Source of the DNA: [Enterobacter] lignolyticus SCF1
GTDB lineage: Bacteria; Pseudomonadota; Gammaproteobacteria; Enterobacterales; Enterobacteriaceae
Assembly (NCBI RefSeq): GCF_000164865.1
Contig: NC_014618.1
Location: forward strand, 2,108,001-2,172,000
Direction of reading: 5' to 3'
Length of the DNA: 64,000 nt
The notes under the pieces were generated by a model, which saw only the letters and a list, made by a program, of their open reading frames with translations, searched no databases and had not been told where the DNA came from. The position numbers and the translations under genes were made by a program. Shown here piece after piece: positions 31,643 through 41,130 of the stretch; within the stretch, counting starts at the first letter, position 1, and each line of letters begins with the position of its first letter.

Positions 31643-34600
31643 GACGACTCCTCGGCTAATTGTGGGACGGCCTTGCTGCCTTCGCGATCAAAAAGCAAGA
31701 ACAGCACTGGCGTAACAAACAGCGTGATGAACTGCGAGAATAACAGACCACCGACTATCGCTACCCCCATCGGCTGGCGCAGCTCAGCGCCTGCGCCCAG
31801 GCTTAGCGCAATGGGCAGCGCGCCCATGATGGCGCACAGGGTGGTCATCATTATCGGTCTGAAGCGCTGTAAACACGCCTGGATAATGGCGTCATGCGGG
31901 CTTAACCTCTGCTCGCGCTGTGCGGCTAATGCAAAGTCTATCATCATGATGGCGTTCTTTTTGACGATACCTATCAACAGCAAAATACCGATCATCGCGA
32001 TAAAAGTCAGTTCAAGGTTAAAAATCCTTAGCGCAAGCAGCGCGCCGACGGCTGCCGAAGGCAGTCCCAACAGGATAGTGAGCGGGTGGATCCAGCTTTC
32101 ATATAGCACGCCAAGAATGACGTAAATCACCGCCAGCGCCAGCACAATCAGCCAGATTTGACTGGTTTGCGACTGCTGATACAGCGCGGCCTGGCCGGCG
32201 TACGAGCCAAACACCGACGAGGGTAGCTGGATGGCTTCCTGCGCTTGCGTTATCGCCTGGGTCGCATCCGACAAGGACTTGCCCGGCGCTAAATCAAACG
32301 ACAGCGTAATCGCCGGCAGTTGCCCCTGGTGATTCACGGCGGTGACGCCTTGCGTGCGCGATATATGGGTAAACGTGGTGATGGGGAGCAGGGAGTTATC
32401 CGATGCCCGAACATAGATTTTCGACAGGTCGCTCTCGTTTTGGCGGAAGGGCGCCTGGACCTCCATAATCACCTCGTAGCTGTCTTCCGGGGCATAAATG
32501 GTGGAGACCTGGTAGGTGCCGAAAGCGTCGTAAAGATTTTTGCGGATCTGCTGAATATCTACGCCCATCAGCGAGGCTTTATTACGGTCAATCACCAGCT
32601 GCGCCTGCAGGCCGTTAAGCTGAGCGTCACTGTTAAGCCCTACAAAAACGCCGCTCTTTTGCATTTGCGCCATCAGCTTGTTCGCCCAGTCATTAAGGCT
32701 AACGCCGCCGCTGCTGCTCACGGATTGCAGAGTATACTGGTAGCTGCTTTTCGCATTACGCCCGCCGACTTTGAGATTTTGTATCGGGCTGAAGAAGACC
32801 TTTATGCCGGGCAGATACTCGGTTTCAGCCCGCATATTCTTGAGTACGACACTCATCGGCGGGCGCTGGTTCTGCGCTTTCAGCGTCAGCGTCAGCTGGG
32901 TGGTGTCGTGGTCGACTTTGGTGACGATGTCTGCCACATCAGGGTCTTGCAGAAGCGTCGTTTCCAGCTGCTGAGCGACGTTGAGCCGCCCTTCGTAAGA
33001 CATATCCTGCGGTGTGTCGATATTGGCATTTATCTGCCCGATATCCTCCTGCGGGAAGAAGCCTTTTGGCGAAACCCAGTATAAACCGGCGGTCAGAAGA
33101 ATGGTGGCCAACGCGACGCTGAGCGTTACCCCGCGGTGGCGAATGGCCCATTCCAGCCCATTTGCATAATGCTGACGCAGCCCGTCAAAGCCTTTTTCAA
33201 ACGCAATACTCCAGCGAGGTTCGGGTTTGTCGCTGATATGGTGCGGTTTAATCAGCTTCGGTACCAGCAGAGGGATGATGGTCAGTGACGCCGCGGCGGA
33301 TACCAGAATGGCCAGCGAAACGACCCAGGCAAATTCGTGGAACAAAAGGCCGATCGTTCCCGGCATAAAGAAAATCGGGATAAACACCGCAATCAGCGAA
33401 AGCGAGATAGACATCACCGTAAAGGCCACTTCCCTCACGCCTTTAAGCGCGGCCTGGAACGGTTTTTCCCCCTGCTCGATGTAGCGCATGATGTTTTCCA
33501 GTACCACAATGGCATCATCCACCACCAGGCCGACGGCAATCGTCAGCCCCATCAGTGAGATGTTGTCGAGGCTTAGGCCAAATGCGTACATCAGCGCGAA
33601 GGCGCCGAGCAGCGAAACCGGCAGGCTGAGCGCAGGAATGAATGTGGCACGGGCATGGCGCAGGAAGAGCAAAATCACCATGATAACCAACCCGATGGTC
33701 AGCATCAGGGTGACGGTGACATCATGAATAGCATTGCGAATGGAGGTTGAACGGTCATTGAGAAGCTTCACATTCACCGACGCCGGCATCTGCGCCTGCA
33801 GTTTGGGCAAAATCTGGCGGATAGCGTCAATGGTGGACACGATGTTCGCGCCCGGCTGGCGCTGAACGCTCAGTACAATCGCATTATGACCGTTGACGGC
33901 ACTGAAACTTAAGGTGTTTTCGATGCTGTCCTCAACCGATGCCACATCCGAAAGCCTGACGGGCTGATCGTTGCGGGTGGCAATGACGACGTTTGCGAAG
34001 TCGGCGGCATTCATCAGGTCGCCACGCGTTTGCAGCATGACCATCTGACGCTTGCCGTCGAGCTCGCCAATAGGCGAGTTGGCGTTCGCCGCACTCACCG
34101 CTGCATTGACATCCTCAAGCGTAAGCCCGGTCGCCGCAAGTTTGTCTGGGTTGATTTCAATACGCACAGCGTAACGCTTCTGGCCGATAACCGTCACCTG
34201 CGCCACGCCATTTAAGGTAGACAGCGCGGGCGCTATCAGGTCGTCTGAGTAACGGTTTAAATCAGACAGCGTCATAGACGGGGAATCCAGCCCGATTTGT
34301 ACGATAGGCGCATCCGCCGGGTTAATTTTGCGGAACGTCGGCGGTGTGGTCATCTCCTTCGGTAACTGCTTAAGCGCCTGATATAACGCTGACTGTACGT
34401 CGACCGTGGCGGAGTCGATATTACGCGACGGGTCAAACTCCAGCACAATGGTGGTTTCGCCCTGCAGGCTGTTTGACGTCATGTTCGCCACGCCCGGAAT
34501 CGTCGAGAGCTTTTTCTCAAGCGGCGTCGCCACCGACGACGCCATGGTTTCCGGGCTTGCCCCGGATAGCGAGGCGGTCACCTGAATGGTGGGGGTATCG

Positions 34601-34719
34601 TAATTGGGCAGGGCGGCAATGGGCAGTTTGAACCAGCATATTAACCCGGCGACAACCACCGCCAGCCACAGCAGCATGACCGCGATAGGCTTCTTCAAAC
34701 ACAGTTCGGACAAGCTCAT
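31639..34719 (-). CDS. RND efflux pump, inner-membrane transporter (MdtB/MdtC-like, HAE1)
   Basis: A 1026-residue RND transporter with the usual 12 membrane segments and two large periplasmic loops. Proton-relay residues are present: the Asp pair in VGLVVDDAIVVLENI and the lysine in GIVKKNAIMMIDFAL. The sequence is of the multidrug (HAE1) kind, near MdtB/MdtC, rather than the heavy-metal (CusA) kind. It overlaps the membrane fusion gene upstream and the response regulator gene downstream by 4 bases each. No outer-membrane channel gene is nearby, so TolC is the presumed partner. Confidence 0.93.
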   Translation of the reverse strand: MSLSELCLKKPIAVMLLWLAVVVAGLICWFKLPIAALPNYDTPTIQVTASLSGASPETMASSVATPLEKKLSTIPGVANMTSNSLQGETTIVLEFDPSRNIDSATVDVQSALYQALKQLPKEMTTPPTFRKINPADAPIVQIGLDSPSMTLSDLNRYSDDLIAPALSTLNGVAQVTVIGQKRYAVRIEINPDKLAATGLTLEDVNAAVSAANANSPIGELDGKRQMVMLQTRGDLMNAADFANVVIATRNDQPVRLSDVASVEDSIENTLSFSAVNGHNAIVLSVQRQPGANIVSTIDAIRQILPKLQAQMPASVNVKLLNDRSTSIRNAIHDVTVTLMLTIGLVIMVILLFLRHARATFIPALSLPVSLLGAFALMYAFGLSLDNISLMGLTIAVGLVVDDAIVVLENIMRYIEQGEKPFQAALKGVREVAFTVMSISLSLIAVFIPIFFMPGTIGLLFHEFAWVVSLAILVSAAASLTIIPLLVPKLIKPHHISDKPEPRWSIAFEKGFDGLRQHYANGLEWAIRHRGVTLSVALATILLTAGLYWVSPKGFFPQEDIGQINANIDTPQDMSYEGRLNVAQQLETTLLQDPDVADIVTKVDHDTTQLTLTLKAQNQRPPMSVVLKNMRAETEYLPGIKVFFSPIQNLKVGGRNAKSSYQYTLQSVSSSGGVSLNDWANKLMAQMQKSGVFVGLNSDAQLNGLQAQLVIDRNKASLMGVDIQQIRKNLYDAFGTYQVSTIYAPEDSYEVIMEVQAPFRQNESDLSKIYVRASDNSLLPITTFTHISRTQGVTAVNHQGQLPAITLSFDLAPGKSLSDATQAITQAQEAIQLPSSVFGSYAGQAALYQQSQTSQIWLIVLALAVIYVILGVLYESWIHPLTILLGLPSAAVGALLALRIFNLELTFIAMIGILLLIGIVKKNAIMMIDFALAAQREQRLSPHDAIIQACLQRFRPIMMTTLCAIMGALPIALSLGAGAELRQPMGVAIVGGLLFSQFITLFVTPVLFLLFDREGSKAVPQLAEESS

Positions 34720-35843
34720 AACGATTGTCCTGCGCGATGCGTTACAATGGACACGGACATGCCAGGGCGCAGCATGCGCGCGCCTTCGTTCACAACCTGC
34801 ATGCCAGGGGTTACGCCTTCAACTACCGCCATTTGCTGCTGGATACGCAGCAACGTTACCGGCACGGTTGAAGCGCGATTTTGCTTATCGATGACGTATA
34901 CAAAATGCCCGTCCGGACCATCCTGCACCGATTGCGGCGGGAGCACGACCGCGTTTGGCGTAATTCCGGCATCAACCGTAATCTCCTGATACAACCCCGG
35001 CCACAGCAGGTTATCAGCATTCTCAAAGCGGGCTTTGAAATTGACGGTGCCGCTGCTGGTACTGACGCTGTTATCAATAAAATTGAGCGTCCCGGCAATG
35101 CGCTGTCCGTTAGCATTGTTCACCCATACTTTTACCGGCGCGTGTGACTGCGCCACAATCACGGCATTCAGGTTTTGCTCGGGCAGGGTAAATTCAGCGC
35201 CTATCGGATCAAACTCATTGATGCTGACCAGCGGCAGCGTACTGCCCGGCTGCGCCAGGCTTCCTTGATGCACGTTCAGCGCCCCGGTTTTACCGCTCAC
35301 CGGGGCATAAATTCGGGTGTAGGAGAGCTGCGCCTGGGCAGTGCGAATATCATCCTGCGCCGCAAGAACCTGAGCGCTGTACTGCTGTTGAGTGCTTACC
35401 AGGGTGTCCCAGTCTGAGGAAGAGATATAGTTTTGTTTAATCAATGATTTGCCACGTACAAGATCGTGATTGGCTTTATTGAGCTGCGCCTGCATTACCG
35501 CGAGCTGGGAAAGCGCATGATGCAGCGCGGCCTGCTGCTGCGCGTCATCAAGCGTGAACAGCAGCTGGCCTTTTTTGACGAAATCCCCTTCGTGAAACAC
35601 AACCTGGGTCACTGCGCTGGTGATTTGCGCGCGGACATCAACCTGGTTAAGGGAGATCAGATGCCCTTGCGTCGTCAGTGTGAGGGGTAAATCCGTACTT
35701 TTCACGGTGACCAGGCTAACGAGTGGTGCGGGGGTAGATTTCTCGGCCGCTGGCGATGTGCGTAGCGAAAAGTACCAAAACGCTGCCGTGCAGACGAGAG
35801 CCGAGGTGATGATAATGAACCTGCCGGGCTTGAGAATGGTCAT
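34716..35843 (-). CDS. RND efflux membrane fusion protein (periplasmic adaptor)
   Basis: A 375-residue HlyD/AcrA/MdtA-family adaptor. An N-terminal membrane anchor (about residues 9-27) precedes the lipoyl half-motif VDVRAQITSAV, an alpha-hairpin (about 95-170) and the second lipoyl half with IYAPVSGKTGALNVHQGS. There is no lipobox cysteine. It is the first gene of the operon MFP-RND-response regulator-kinase. The promoter region upstream contains the CusR-type palindrome. Confidence 0.92.
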   Translation of the reverse strand: MTILKPGRFIIITSALVCTAAFWYFSLRTSPAAEKSTPAPLVSLVTVKSTDLPLTLTTQGHLISLNQVDVRAQITSAVTQVVFHEGDFVKKGQLLFTLDDAQQQAALHHALSQLAVMQAQLNKANHDLVRGKSLIKQNYISSSDWDTLVSTQQQYSAQVLAAQDDIRTAQAQLSYTRIYAPVSGKTGALNVHQGSLAQPGSTLPLVSINEFDPIGAEFTLPEQNLNAVIVAQSHAPVKVWVNNANGQRIAGTLNFIDNSVSTSSGTVNFKARFENADNLLWPGLYQEITVDAGITPNAVVLPPQSVQDGPDGHFVYVIDKQNRASTVPVTLLRIQQQMAVVEGVTPGMQVVNEGARMLRPGMSVSIVTHRAGQSL

Positions 35844-35912
35844 GTCGAACGATTCCTGACAACGATATACATGCCAAGTTTACGCCGCGTCCCCCGACAA
35901 AATGCCGCCAGA

Positions 35913-35934
35913 AACATGACAACTTTGTCATGTT
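35913..35934. promoter_or_regulatory. CusR-type box, perfect 10-base inverted repeat
   Basis: AACATGACAA (35913-35922), two bases, TTGTCATGTT (35925-35934). The described CusR box is AAAATGACAA-N2-TTGTCATTTT, so 18 of 20 defined positions match and the symmetry is perfect. It lies 70 bases before the adaptor start. Confidence 0.85.
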
Positions 35935-35986
35935 CGCGAGCGCGTTATTGAGGAGGGAAAACGACGCCGGAATTCAGCCAAATAAC

Positions 35987-36010
35987 AAAGGCCCACCGCA
36001 GTGGGCCTTT
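35987..36010 (-). terminator. terminator after the PepSY gene
   Basis: AAAGGCCCAC and GTGGGCCTTT form a perfect 10-base stem with a CGCA loop; on the minus strand it is followed by TTTGTTATTT. It separates the PepSY gene from the efflux operon, which is then read from its own promoter. Confidence 0.85.
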
Positions 36011-36089
36011 GAGCTGAAGATTATCAAGCTGTGCCTGTCAGGTTTCGGGTCACGCTATTAGCGCCGCCTTGGGCATTGCTTCGCGGCGC

Positions 36090-36380
36090 TTATTCCATTT
36101 TTGAGGAAATAACCGCACCGCTGTTCGCATCGACTTTGACATCATGAACTTTCTGGCCCTGAACTACATGAATCTCATAGACCGGTACTGATTTAGATAT
36201 TTCGAATTCTGCTTTTGATGCAACGCCATTGACGTGCTTCTCGGCAGTGGAGATTGCCTGGATTAACGTCACTTTGTTTTTTACGACAGCCATTTCATCA
36301 TCGTGTGATGAAGCAAACGCACTGGCACTGCAAACCGCCATTACCAGCATTACCGCTGGGATTACCGTTACTTTACGCAT
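36090..36380 (-). CDS. small secreted PepSY-domain protein
   Basis: A 96-residue protein. A signal peptide ends at ASAFA, leaving about 72 residues that form one PepSY domain (ISTAEKHVNGVASKAEF, then YEIHVVQGQKVHDVKVDANSG). Small periplasmic PepSY proteins are often encoded beside two-component systems and are thought to modulate sensors or peptidases. It precedes the efflux/two-component operon on the same strand but is cut off from it by a terminator. GGAGACGACG precedes the start. Confidence 0.82.
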   Translation of the reverse strand: MRKVTVIPAVMLVMAVCSASAFASSHDDEMAVVKNKVTLIQAISTAEKHVNGVASKAEFEISKSVPVYEIHVVQGQKVHDVKVDANSGAVISSKME

Positions 36381-36463
36381 CGTCGTCTCCGCTTTAATAA
36401 AAGGACATGCCCATTTTGGGGGCCTGAGACGTAAATTAACCGTTCTGACTTAGGCCTCACTTA

Positions 36464-36483
36464 GCAAGTGTTGACCGACTTGC
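36464..36483. repeat. inverted repeat GCAAGT-N8-ACTTGC
   Basis: A 6+6 base inverted repeat with an 8-base centre, 84 bases upstream of the PepSY start and 66 bases downstream of the DcuC-family stop. The dyad size suits a regulator site for the PepSY promoter; it has no T-tract on either strand. Confidence 0.3.
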
Positions 36484-36549
36484 GCAGAACCTCAAATCGC
36501 GGCTTAAAAAGCATTCTGCATTTCAGACAATGCCTGGAACGCTCGTTTA

Positions 36550-37917
36550 TCATTCTAAATATATAAACGTCATCGCCAGGTTAACAATGGCCGCCACTCC
36601 CATCGGTATCGCCGTCCGTTTAACGACCTGGAATGGGGACACGCCTGCGATGCCCGCAATGGCGACAATAGCGGCGGTTATTGGTGATACGGTACGACCA
36701 AAGCTGGTCATGATCTGCATGGGCAAAATCAGCGTGACCACATCAACTTTCAGAAAAGCTGCAATTTTAGGCGTCAGGGCCGCGAAGGAGAAAAATGCCG
36801 CATTGCCGGAGCCCATCAGGAAAGCCGCAAGCGCCAGGATGAAGCTCATCACGATGACCATGGATCCTACGCCGAAGCCTGCATTTTGTGCGGCAGAGAT
36901 CATTGTGTCCACTGCGCCGATATGTAACAGGCCGTTGGCAAAGACCTCGCCACAGACAATCAGCGACACGACCAGCACGAACTGTTTGCCCATCCCTTCG
37001 AAGAACAACATAAAGCTGTCCATTACCGCTTTCGCGCTTTTCAAACGGAAGTATTCAAAAATAAGGGCAATGACGGTACTGATAATCATCGCCGTGGTCA
37101 CGTCAATATTAATGAATGACTTGAATATTGGGCTAAACCCGATAATAAGGACGAGCGGTACAACCGGCAATAATGCATAGATCAGCGGCGGGCGGGCACG
37201 ATCGTTGTTATCGATTTTATCCAGAGTTTCCTGATTGAATACGAAGCCCTCGCGCTTGTCCCACCAGCGCTGAGCAAGGAAATGTGCAACCGCAACGGCA
37301 ATAATGACCGGAATGGTGATCGGTAACTGGTAAGAGACGAAGTAAACCGCAGGGTCAATACCTGCTGTTTTAGCCGCCATGATGACGTTGCCAGAACCTG
37401 GACCATGATCGATAAACTGACATGTACCGATGACGGCTAGTGCAGATAACGGACTGACTCCAGTGCGAATCAAAATGGGATACATGGTCACCATCAGCAG
37501 CATGCCTAAACCCGCATGACTGGGGATGAAGATAACCAATACCTGGGTCACAAGAAAAGCGACGACAAGCAGCAGATAGGGTGAGCGTACCGAGCTCAAC
37601 GGTTTCTCGAATACGGCAAATAGTGCTTTGCTGGCGCCGACATGATCCATATAACGAGAGAAACCCGCGATCGCCATTAATGTCAGTCCAAGCCCAGCCA
37701 GCCGTGTGCTCATAATATCGCTGAACACTTTGAAAATATCAAAAAAGGCAAAATGAGTGGAGGTTTTCTCAGGCAGTAATGTTCCAAGATTAAACGTTAC
37801 CGTGAGCCCCATCAGTAATAATCCGCCCAATAATAATACCGGCTGAGGTTTATATCCTTTCGCCAACATGAAAATCACCAATCCGGTGACGAATACCGCG
37901 AGAATAACGCCAGTCAT
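36550..37917 (-). CDS. DcuC-family anion carrier
   Basis: A 455-residue inner-membrane protein with about 12 hydrophobic segments, matching the DcuC family of C4-dicarboxylate carriers, which exchange or export fumarate, succinate and related dianions. Typical segments are FIPSHAGLGMLLMVTMYPIL, CQFIDHGPGSGNVIMAA and FGRTVSPITAAIVAIAG. It follows the cystathionine beta-lyase-like gene on the same strand and faces away from the lyase/MmgE genes. In this cluster it may take up the substrate or export the fumarate or succinate formed. Confidence 0.85.
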   Translation of the reverse strand: MTGVILAVFVTGLVIFMLAKGYKPQPVLLLGGLLLMGLTVTFNLGTLLPEKTSTHFAFFDIFKVFSDIMSTRLAGLGLTLMAIAGFSRYMDHVGASKALFAVFEKPLSSVRSPYLLLVVAFLVTQVLVIFIPSHAGLGMLLMVTMYPILIRTGVSPLSALAVIGTCQFIDHGPGSGNVIMAAKTAGIDPAVYFVSYQLPITIPVIIAVAVAHFLAQRWWDKREGFVFNQETLDKIDNNDRARPPLIYALLPVVPLVLIIGFSPIFKSFINIDVTTAMIISTVIALIFEYFRLKSAKAVMDSFMLFFEGMGKQFVLVVSLIVCGEVFANGLLHIGAVDTMISAAQNAGFGVGSMVIVMSFILALAAFLMGSGNAAFFSFAALTPKIAAFLKVDVVTLILPMQIMTSFGRTVSPITAAIVAIAGIAGVSPFQVVKRTAIPMGVAAIVNLAMTFIYLE

Positions 37918-37988
37918 AGTTTTTCCCCATATTCACGACGTACTGCCATTTTTAGATGGCGTGCAGAGACACTGCCCGCCAGTGAATG

Positions 37989-39161
37989 TCAGTCGCTCAA
38001 CTTATTGAGTCCCTGTTCCAGATCGGTCAGCAGGTCATTGACATCCTCAAGACCAATATGGAGTCGTATAAACTGGCCGTGTTGGCTCCAGTCCGTTGCA
38101 GAGCGCGCGCCCTGTACATTGGCGGGTAATACAAGGCTTTCAAATCCTCCCCAGGAGGCGCCGATACCAAAAAGCTCAAGCGCGTCGATGAAGGTTTCGG
38201 CATCTTCCAGGGTATAGTGTGATTTCAGTTCAATGGTCAGCAGACCGTTAGTTCCCTTGCAGTCACGTTTGAACAAATCATGTCGTGGATGTTCTTCAAG
38301 CCCCGGGAAATAGACTTTTTTCACTTCCTTACGTTCTTGTAGCCACCGGGCGACGGTCATCGCGCTTTGACCATGAGCCGCCAGTCGGGTCGCCAGTGTT
38401 CTCATCCCCCGCAGCACCAGAGATACGTCGTCAGGGCTGCTTACCTGCCCCATAGCCTCCGGTAGCGCGCCAATCTTTTGCCAAGCGCTTTCACTGGCGA
38501 CCATGATGCCCATCATGACGTCAGAGTGCCCGCTCAGATACTTGGTCGCGGCAATAATGGAAACATCAGCACCCAGCTCCAGTGGGTTGTATAGCCAGGC
38601 TGAACCCCAGGTATTGTCTACGGCTACAGGTATATTACGGGCGTGTGCAATACAGCAGAGTTTCGGGAGATCCAACATTTCATAGAGCAGAGACCCCGGC
38701 GATTCAGCAAAGATCAGCTGTGTTTCCTGGCGAAGTTTGGCCTCGAAGTCGCTCCCGTCGGTTTTAAAGAAGTCATAACTGATATTGTTTGGCGTCAGAA
38801 AGCTTTTGGCGATTTTACGCACAGGCTCATAGATAGAATCGGCGAACAGCACATGCCCCCCCGCATGCGCATAGCTCATCACTGTCACTGCAATCGCGGC
38901 AAGCCCTGTTGGGAACAATTGCGCGCGATAGCCGCCCTCAAGCTCTGTAATCAGTTCTTCCAACGCAAAGGCGGTTTCAGTTCCGCGCGCACCGTAGCTG
39001 AGAAGGCGTTCAGTTTCTCTCCGCTTACGGGCATCGCGCCATGTCGTGATGGAGTCGAAAATAATAGTACTGGCTCTCATAACCGGCGGGTTGACGGGAC
39101 CGATATCGCAAACCTTCCCTCTACCACCATGAATAATCCGGGTTTTACGTGTTTGTGACAT
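37989..39161 (-). CDS. cystathionine beta-lyase-like PLP enzyme (Cys/Met metabolism family)
   Basis: A 390-residue fold-type I PLP enzyme of the MetC kind. The Schiff-base lysine is K207 in AATKYLSGHSDVMMG; the N-terminal ARG loop is in LLSYGARGTETAF and the cofactor Asp is in VAVDNTWGSAW. The family cleaves C-S bonds of cystathionine and related thioethers. The start at 39161 (MSQTRKTRII) has AAGGA before it. It is divergent from the fumarase-superfamily lyase across a 510-base AT-rich gap and in line with the DcuC-family gene, 71 bases downstream. In this setting a C-S substrate other than cystathionine is likely. Confidence 0.85.
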   Translation of the reverse strand: MSQTRKTRIIHGGRGKVCDIGPVNPPVMRASTIIFDSITTWRDARKRRETERLLSYGARGTETAFALEELITELEGGYRAQLFPTGLAAIAVTVMSYAHAGGHVLFADSIYEPVRKIAKSFLTPNNISYDFFKTDGSDFEAKLRQETQLIFAESPGSLLYEMLDLPKLCCIAHARNIPVAVDNTWGSAWLYNPLELGADVSIIAATKYLSGHSDVMMGIMVASESAWQKIGALPEAMGQVSSPDDVSLVLRGMRTLATRLAAHGQSAMTVARWLQERKEVKKVYFPGLEEHPRHDLFKRDCKGTNGLLTIELKSHYTLEDAETFIDALELFGIGASWGGFESLVLPANVQGARSATDWSQHGQFIRLHIGLEDVNDLLTDLEQGLNKLSD

Positions 39162-39671
39162 TTTCTTTTCCTTATACAAAGCATCCGATGTGATATTGAT
39201 TGACAGACGTGTCAACATTAAACATCTGAAGTGAGTCAGTGTTTGTTATTTTTTGGTTGCGATTAAATTTATACTCCTGCTTTTTTTGAAGCTATCACTT
39301 GCCAGTGAAATTAAAAACCAACAAAAAATTAAAAATTGATCATGATCTTATTTCAAAACATTAATTTTATTTTTAAGTTCTAAAGAAAAACTGATGTTTT
39401 TTATGTTTTTCTTTGTAAAACAATTATCTGAGATTCTTTTTCTCTATTTTTATAAATTTTATTATGCGCTAAATAAGGAATCATTAATGATATTTAATGA
39501 CTCTTAAATATTATTAACACAACTCTGTCCTAAATGCTTTGATAATCATTTTGTCATGTTGATGATTGAAGAGAATACCGATCAGGATTTTTATCCTGTC
39601 AATTATGTCGATATTGTTAAAACTTCAGGATTCATCTTTTTAAAGAAAATCAATTATCTGGAGATAAGTCT
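39162..39671. promoter_or_regulatory. AT-rich divergent control region of the lyase cluster
   Basis: 510 bases, strongly AT-rich with long A and T runs, without a credible ORF. It contains an FNR-like half-matching dyad at 39336-39349 and CACT-TGCC-AGTG near 39297-39308. GGAG at 39660 serves the lyase start. It presumably holds both divergent promoters and the site for the LysR regulator encoded at 42628-43503. Confidence 0.55.
39336..39349. promoter_or_regulatory. FNR-like site
   Basis: TTGAT-CATG-ATCTT compared with the FNR consensus TTGAT-N4-ATCAA: 8 of 10 positions. Oxygen control would suit a cluster with a DcuC-family carrier, but AT-rich DNA gives such matches easily. Confidence 0.3.
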
Positions 39672-41036
39672 ATGTCAACCAGCGTTTTTGACTCCGTACT
39701 GTTAAGAAATTTATGGTCTACTGAAGAAATGCGTCAGGTATTTTCTGATGACATTCGTATGCAAATGTGGCTGGACTATGAGGCCGCATTGGCTATCGAA
39801 CAGGCCGAAATGGGCATTATTCCGCAGTCTGCCGCTGATGAAATAGTTGACTGCGCCAGGCTGGAGCGTCTGGATATGGGGCTTATTCTGGAGCAGGTCC
39901 GCCTGACCAAGCATCCGCTGGTCCCCACGATCAGAGCGCTTGAGGATGCCTGTTCACATGGATTTGGCGAGTACGTACACTTTGGCCCAACCACCCAGGA
40001 CGTAATGGATACGGGGATGGTTCTGCAGTTCAAAATGGCGCATAAAATCATCCTGCGCGATCTCAGCGATATCTGTCGTTCTTTGCTGAAGCTTTCTGAA
40101 GAACATCGCAACACGCCGATGGCCGGTCGGACCCTGGCCCTTCAGGCTATCCCTATCACGTTTGGACATAAAACCGCAATCTGGCTTGCCGAGTTAATGC
40201 GTCATCATGAAAGACTGGTACAGCTGGAACCGCGTTTGTTCGTTGGGAGTGTGGTCGGGGCGGTGGGTACCAAAGCCTCTTTTGGTGAACGCGCTGACGA
40301 GCTTGAGGTGCGCGTACTGCACCGGCTTAATCTGGGCGTTCCGGAAATTTCATGGCAACCGGCCCGCGATCGTTTTTGTGAGTACGGTATGGTGCTGGGT
40401 ATGGTGAGCGCGACGCTTGGCAAGATAGCCAACGAAATCCTGTTGCTGGCTCACAATGAGCTTGACGAAGTGGCCGAGCCATTCGGTAAAGGTCAGGTTG
40501 GGTCTTCCACTATGCCGCATAAACGCAACCCGGCGATAACCGAAAATGCGGCCTGCGTCAGCAACACGCTGAAAGGGAATGTCGCTATCTTACTTGATCT
40601 GATGAAACACCAGCATGAACGCGATGGCGCTATCTGGAAAATGGAGTGGAAGGTCTTGCCGGAAATCTGCCTGATGCTTTCTGTGATTCTGGATAACATG
40701 AAATTTACCCTGTCGGGCCTGCATGTTAAGCAAGATAAAATGCGTAAGAATCTGGATATTCTCGGCGGGTTTATGCTGGCGGAACGCGTCATGTTCGAAC
40801 TATCAGAGAAGGTCGGGAAGCAAACCGCTCACGAACTGGTCTATGAAGCGTCAATGCACGGCCTTGAGGATGGCGGCACTTTCGCGCAGGCGTTATCCGA
40901 AGATCCGCGCATCAACTCAGCAATGACCCGGCAAGAACTCGACGCCGTTCTCGATCCCACCACCTATGTCGGCAATGCGCCCGAGCAGGTCGACAGAATT
41001 GTCGCTCAGGCCAAAAGCTGCGGCTGGCTCAGCTAA
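39672..41036 (+). CDS. fumarase/aspartase-superfamily lyase (adenylosuccinate lyase-like)
   Basis: A 454-residue lyase of the superfamily whose members split a C-N or C-O bond of a succinyl group and release fumarate. The signature loop is GSSTMPHKRNP, carrying the catalytic serine; the first conserved region is VHFGPTTQDVMDTG and the second AGRTLALQAIPITFGHK. It is not the housekeeping purB: its relatives include carboxymuconate cycloisomerase-like and iminodisuccinate lyase-like enzymes. It is followed by an MmgE/PrpD-family gene, the pair known from iminodisuccinate breakdown. GGAG at 39660 precedes the ATG. Substrate not known. Confidence 0.88.
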   Translation: MSTSVFDSVLLRNLWSTEEMRQVFSDDIRMQMWLDYEAALAIEQAEMGIIPQSAADEIVDCARLERLDMGLILEQVRLTKHPLVPTIRALEDACSHGFGEYVHFGPTTQDVMDTGMVLQFKMAHKIILRDLSDICRSLLKLSEEHRNTPMAGRTLALQAIPITFGHKTAIWLAELMRHHERLVQLEPRLFVGSVVGAVGTKASFGERADELEVRVLHRLNLGVPEISWQPARDRFCEYGMVLGMVSATLGKIANEILLLAHNELDEVAEPFGKGQVGSSTMPHKRNPAITENAACVSNTLKGNVAILLDLMKHQHERDGAIWKMEWKVLPEICLMLSVILDNMKFTLSGLHVKQDKMRKNLDILGGFMLAERVMFELSEKVGKQTAHELVYEASMHGLEDGGTFAQALSEDPRINSAMTRQELDAVLDPTTYVGNAPEQVDRIVAQAKSCGWLS

Positions 41037-41092
41037 ACCCCATTTACTACGGGACATTTAGGTCACGTAATCATCGACGTCAGCACCTGTGA

Positions 41093-41130
41093 TTTCATCG
41101 GGTCAAAGTCGGAAACTCTGCCCGATGAAA
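41093..41130 (+). repeat. 10-base stem hairpin between lyase and MmgE/PrpD genes
   Basis: TTTCATCGGG (41093-41102) and CCCGATGAAA (41121-41130) are perfectly complementary across an 18-base loop. No T-tract follows, so the RNA probably folds without ending transcription; it could stabilise or process the mRNA. Confidence 0.55.
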
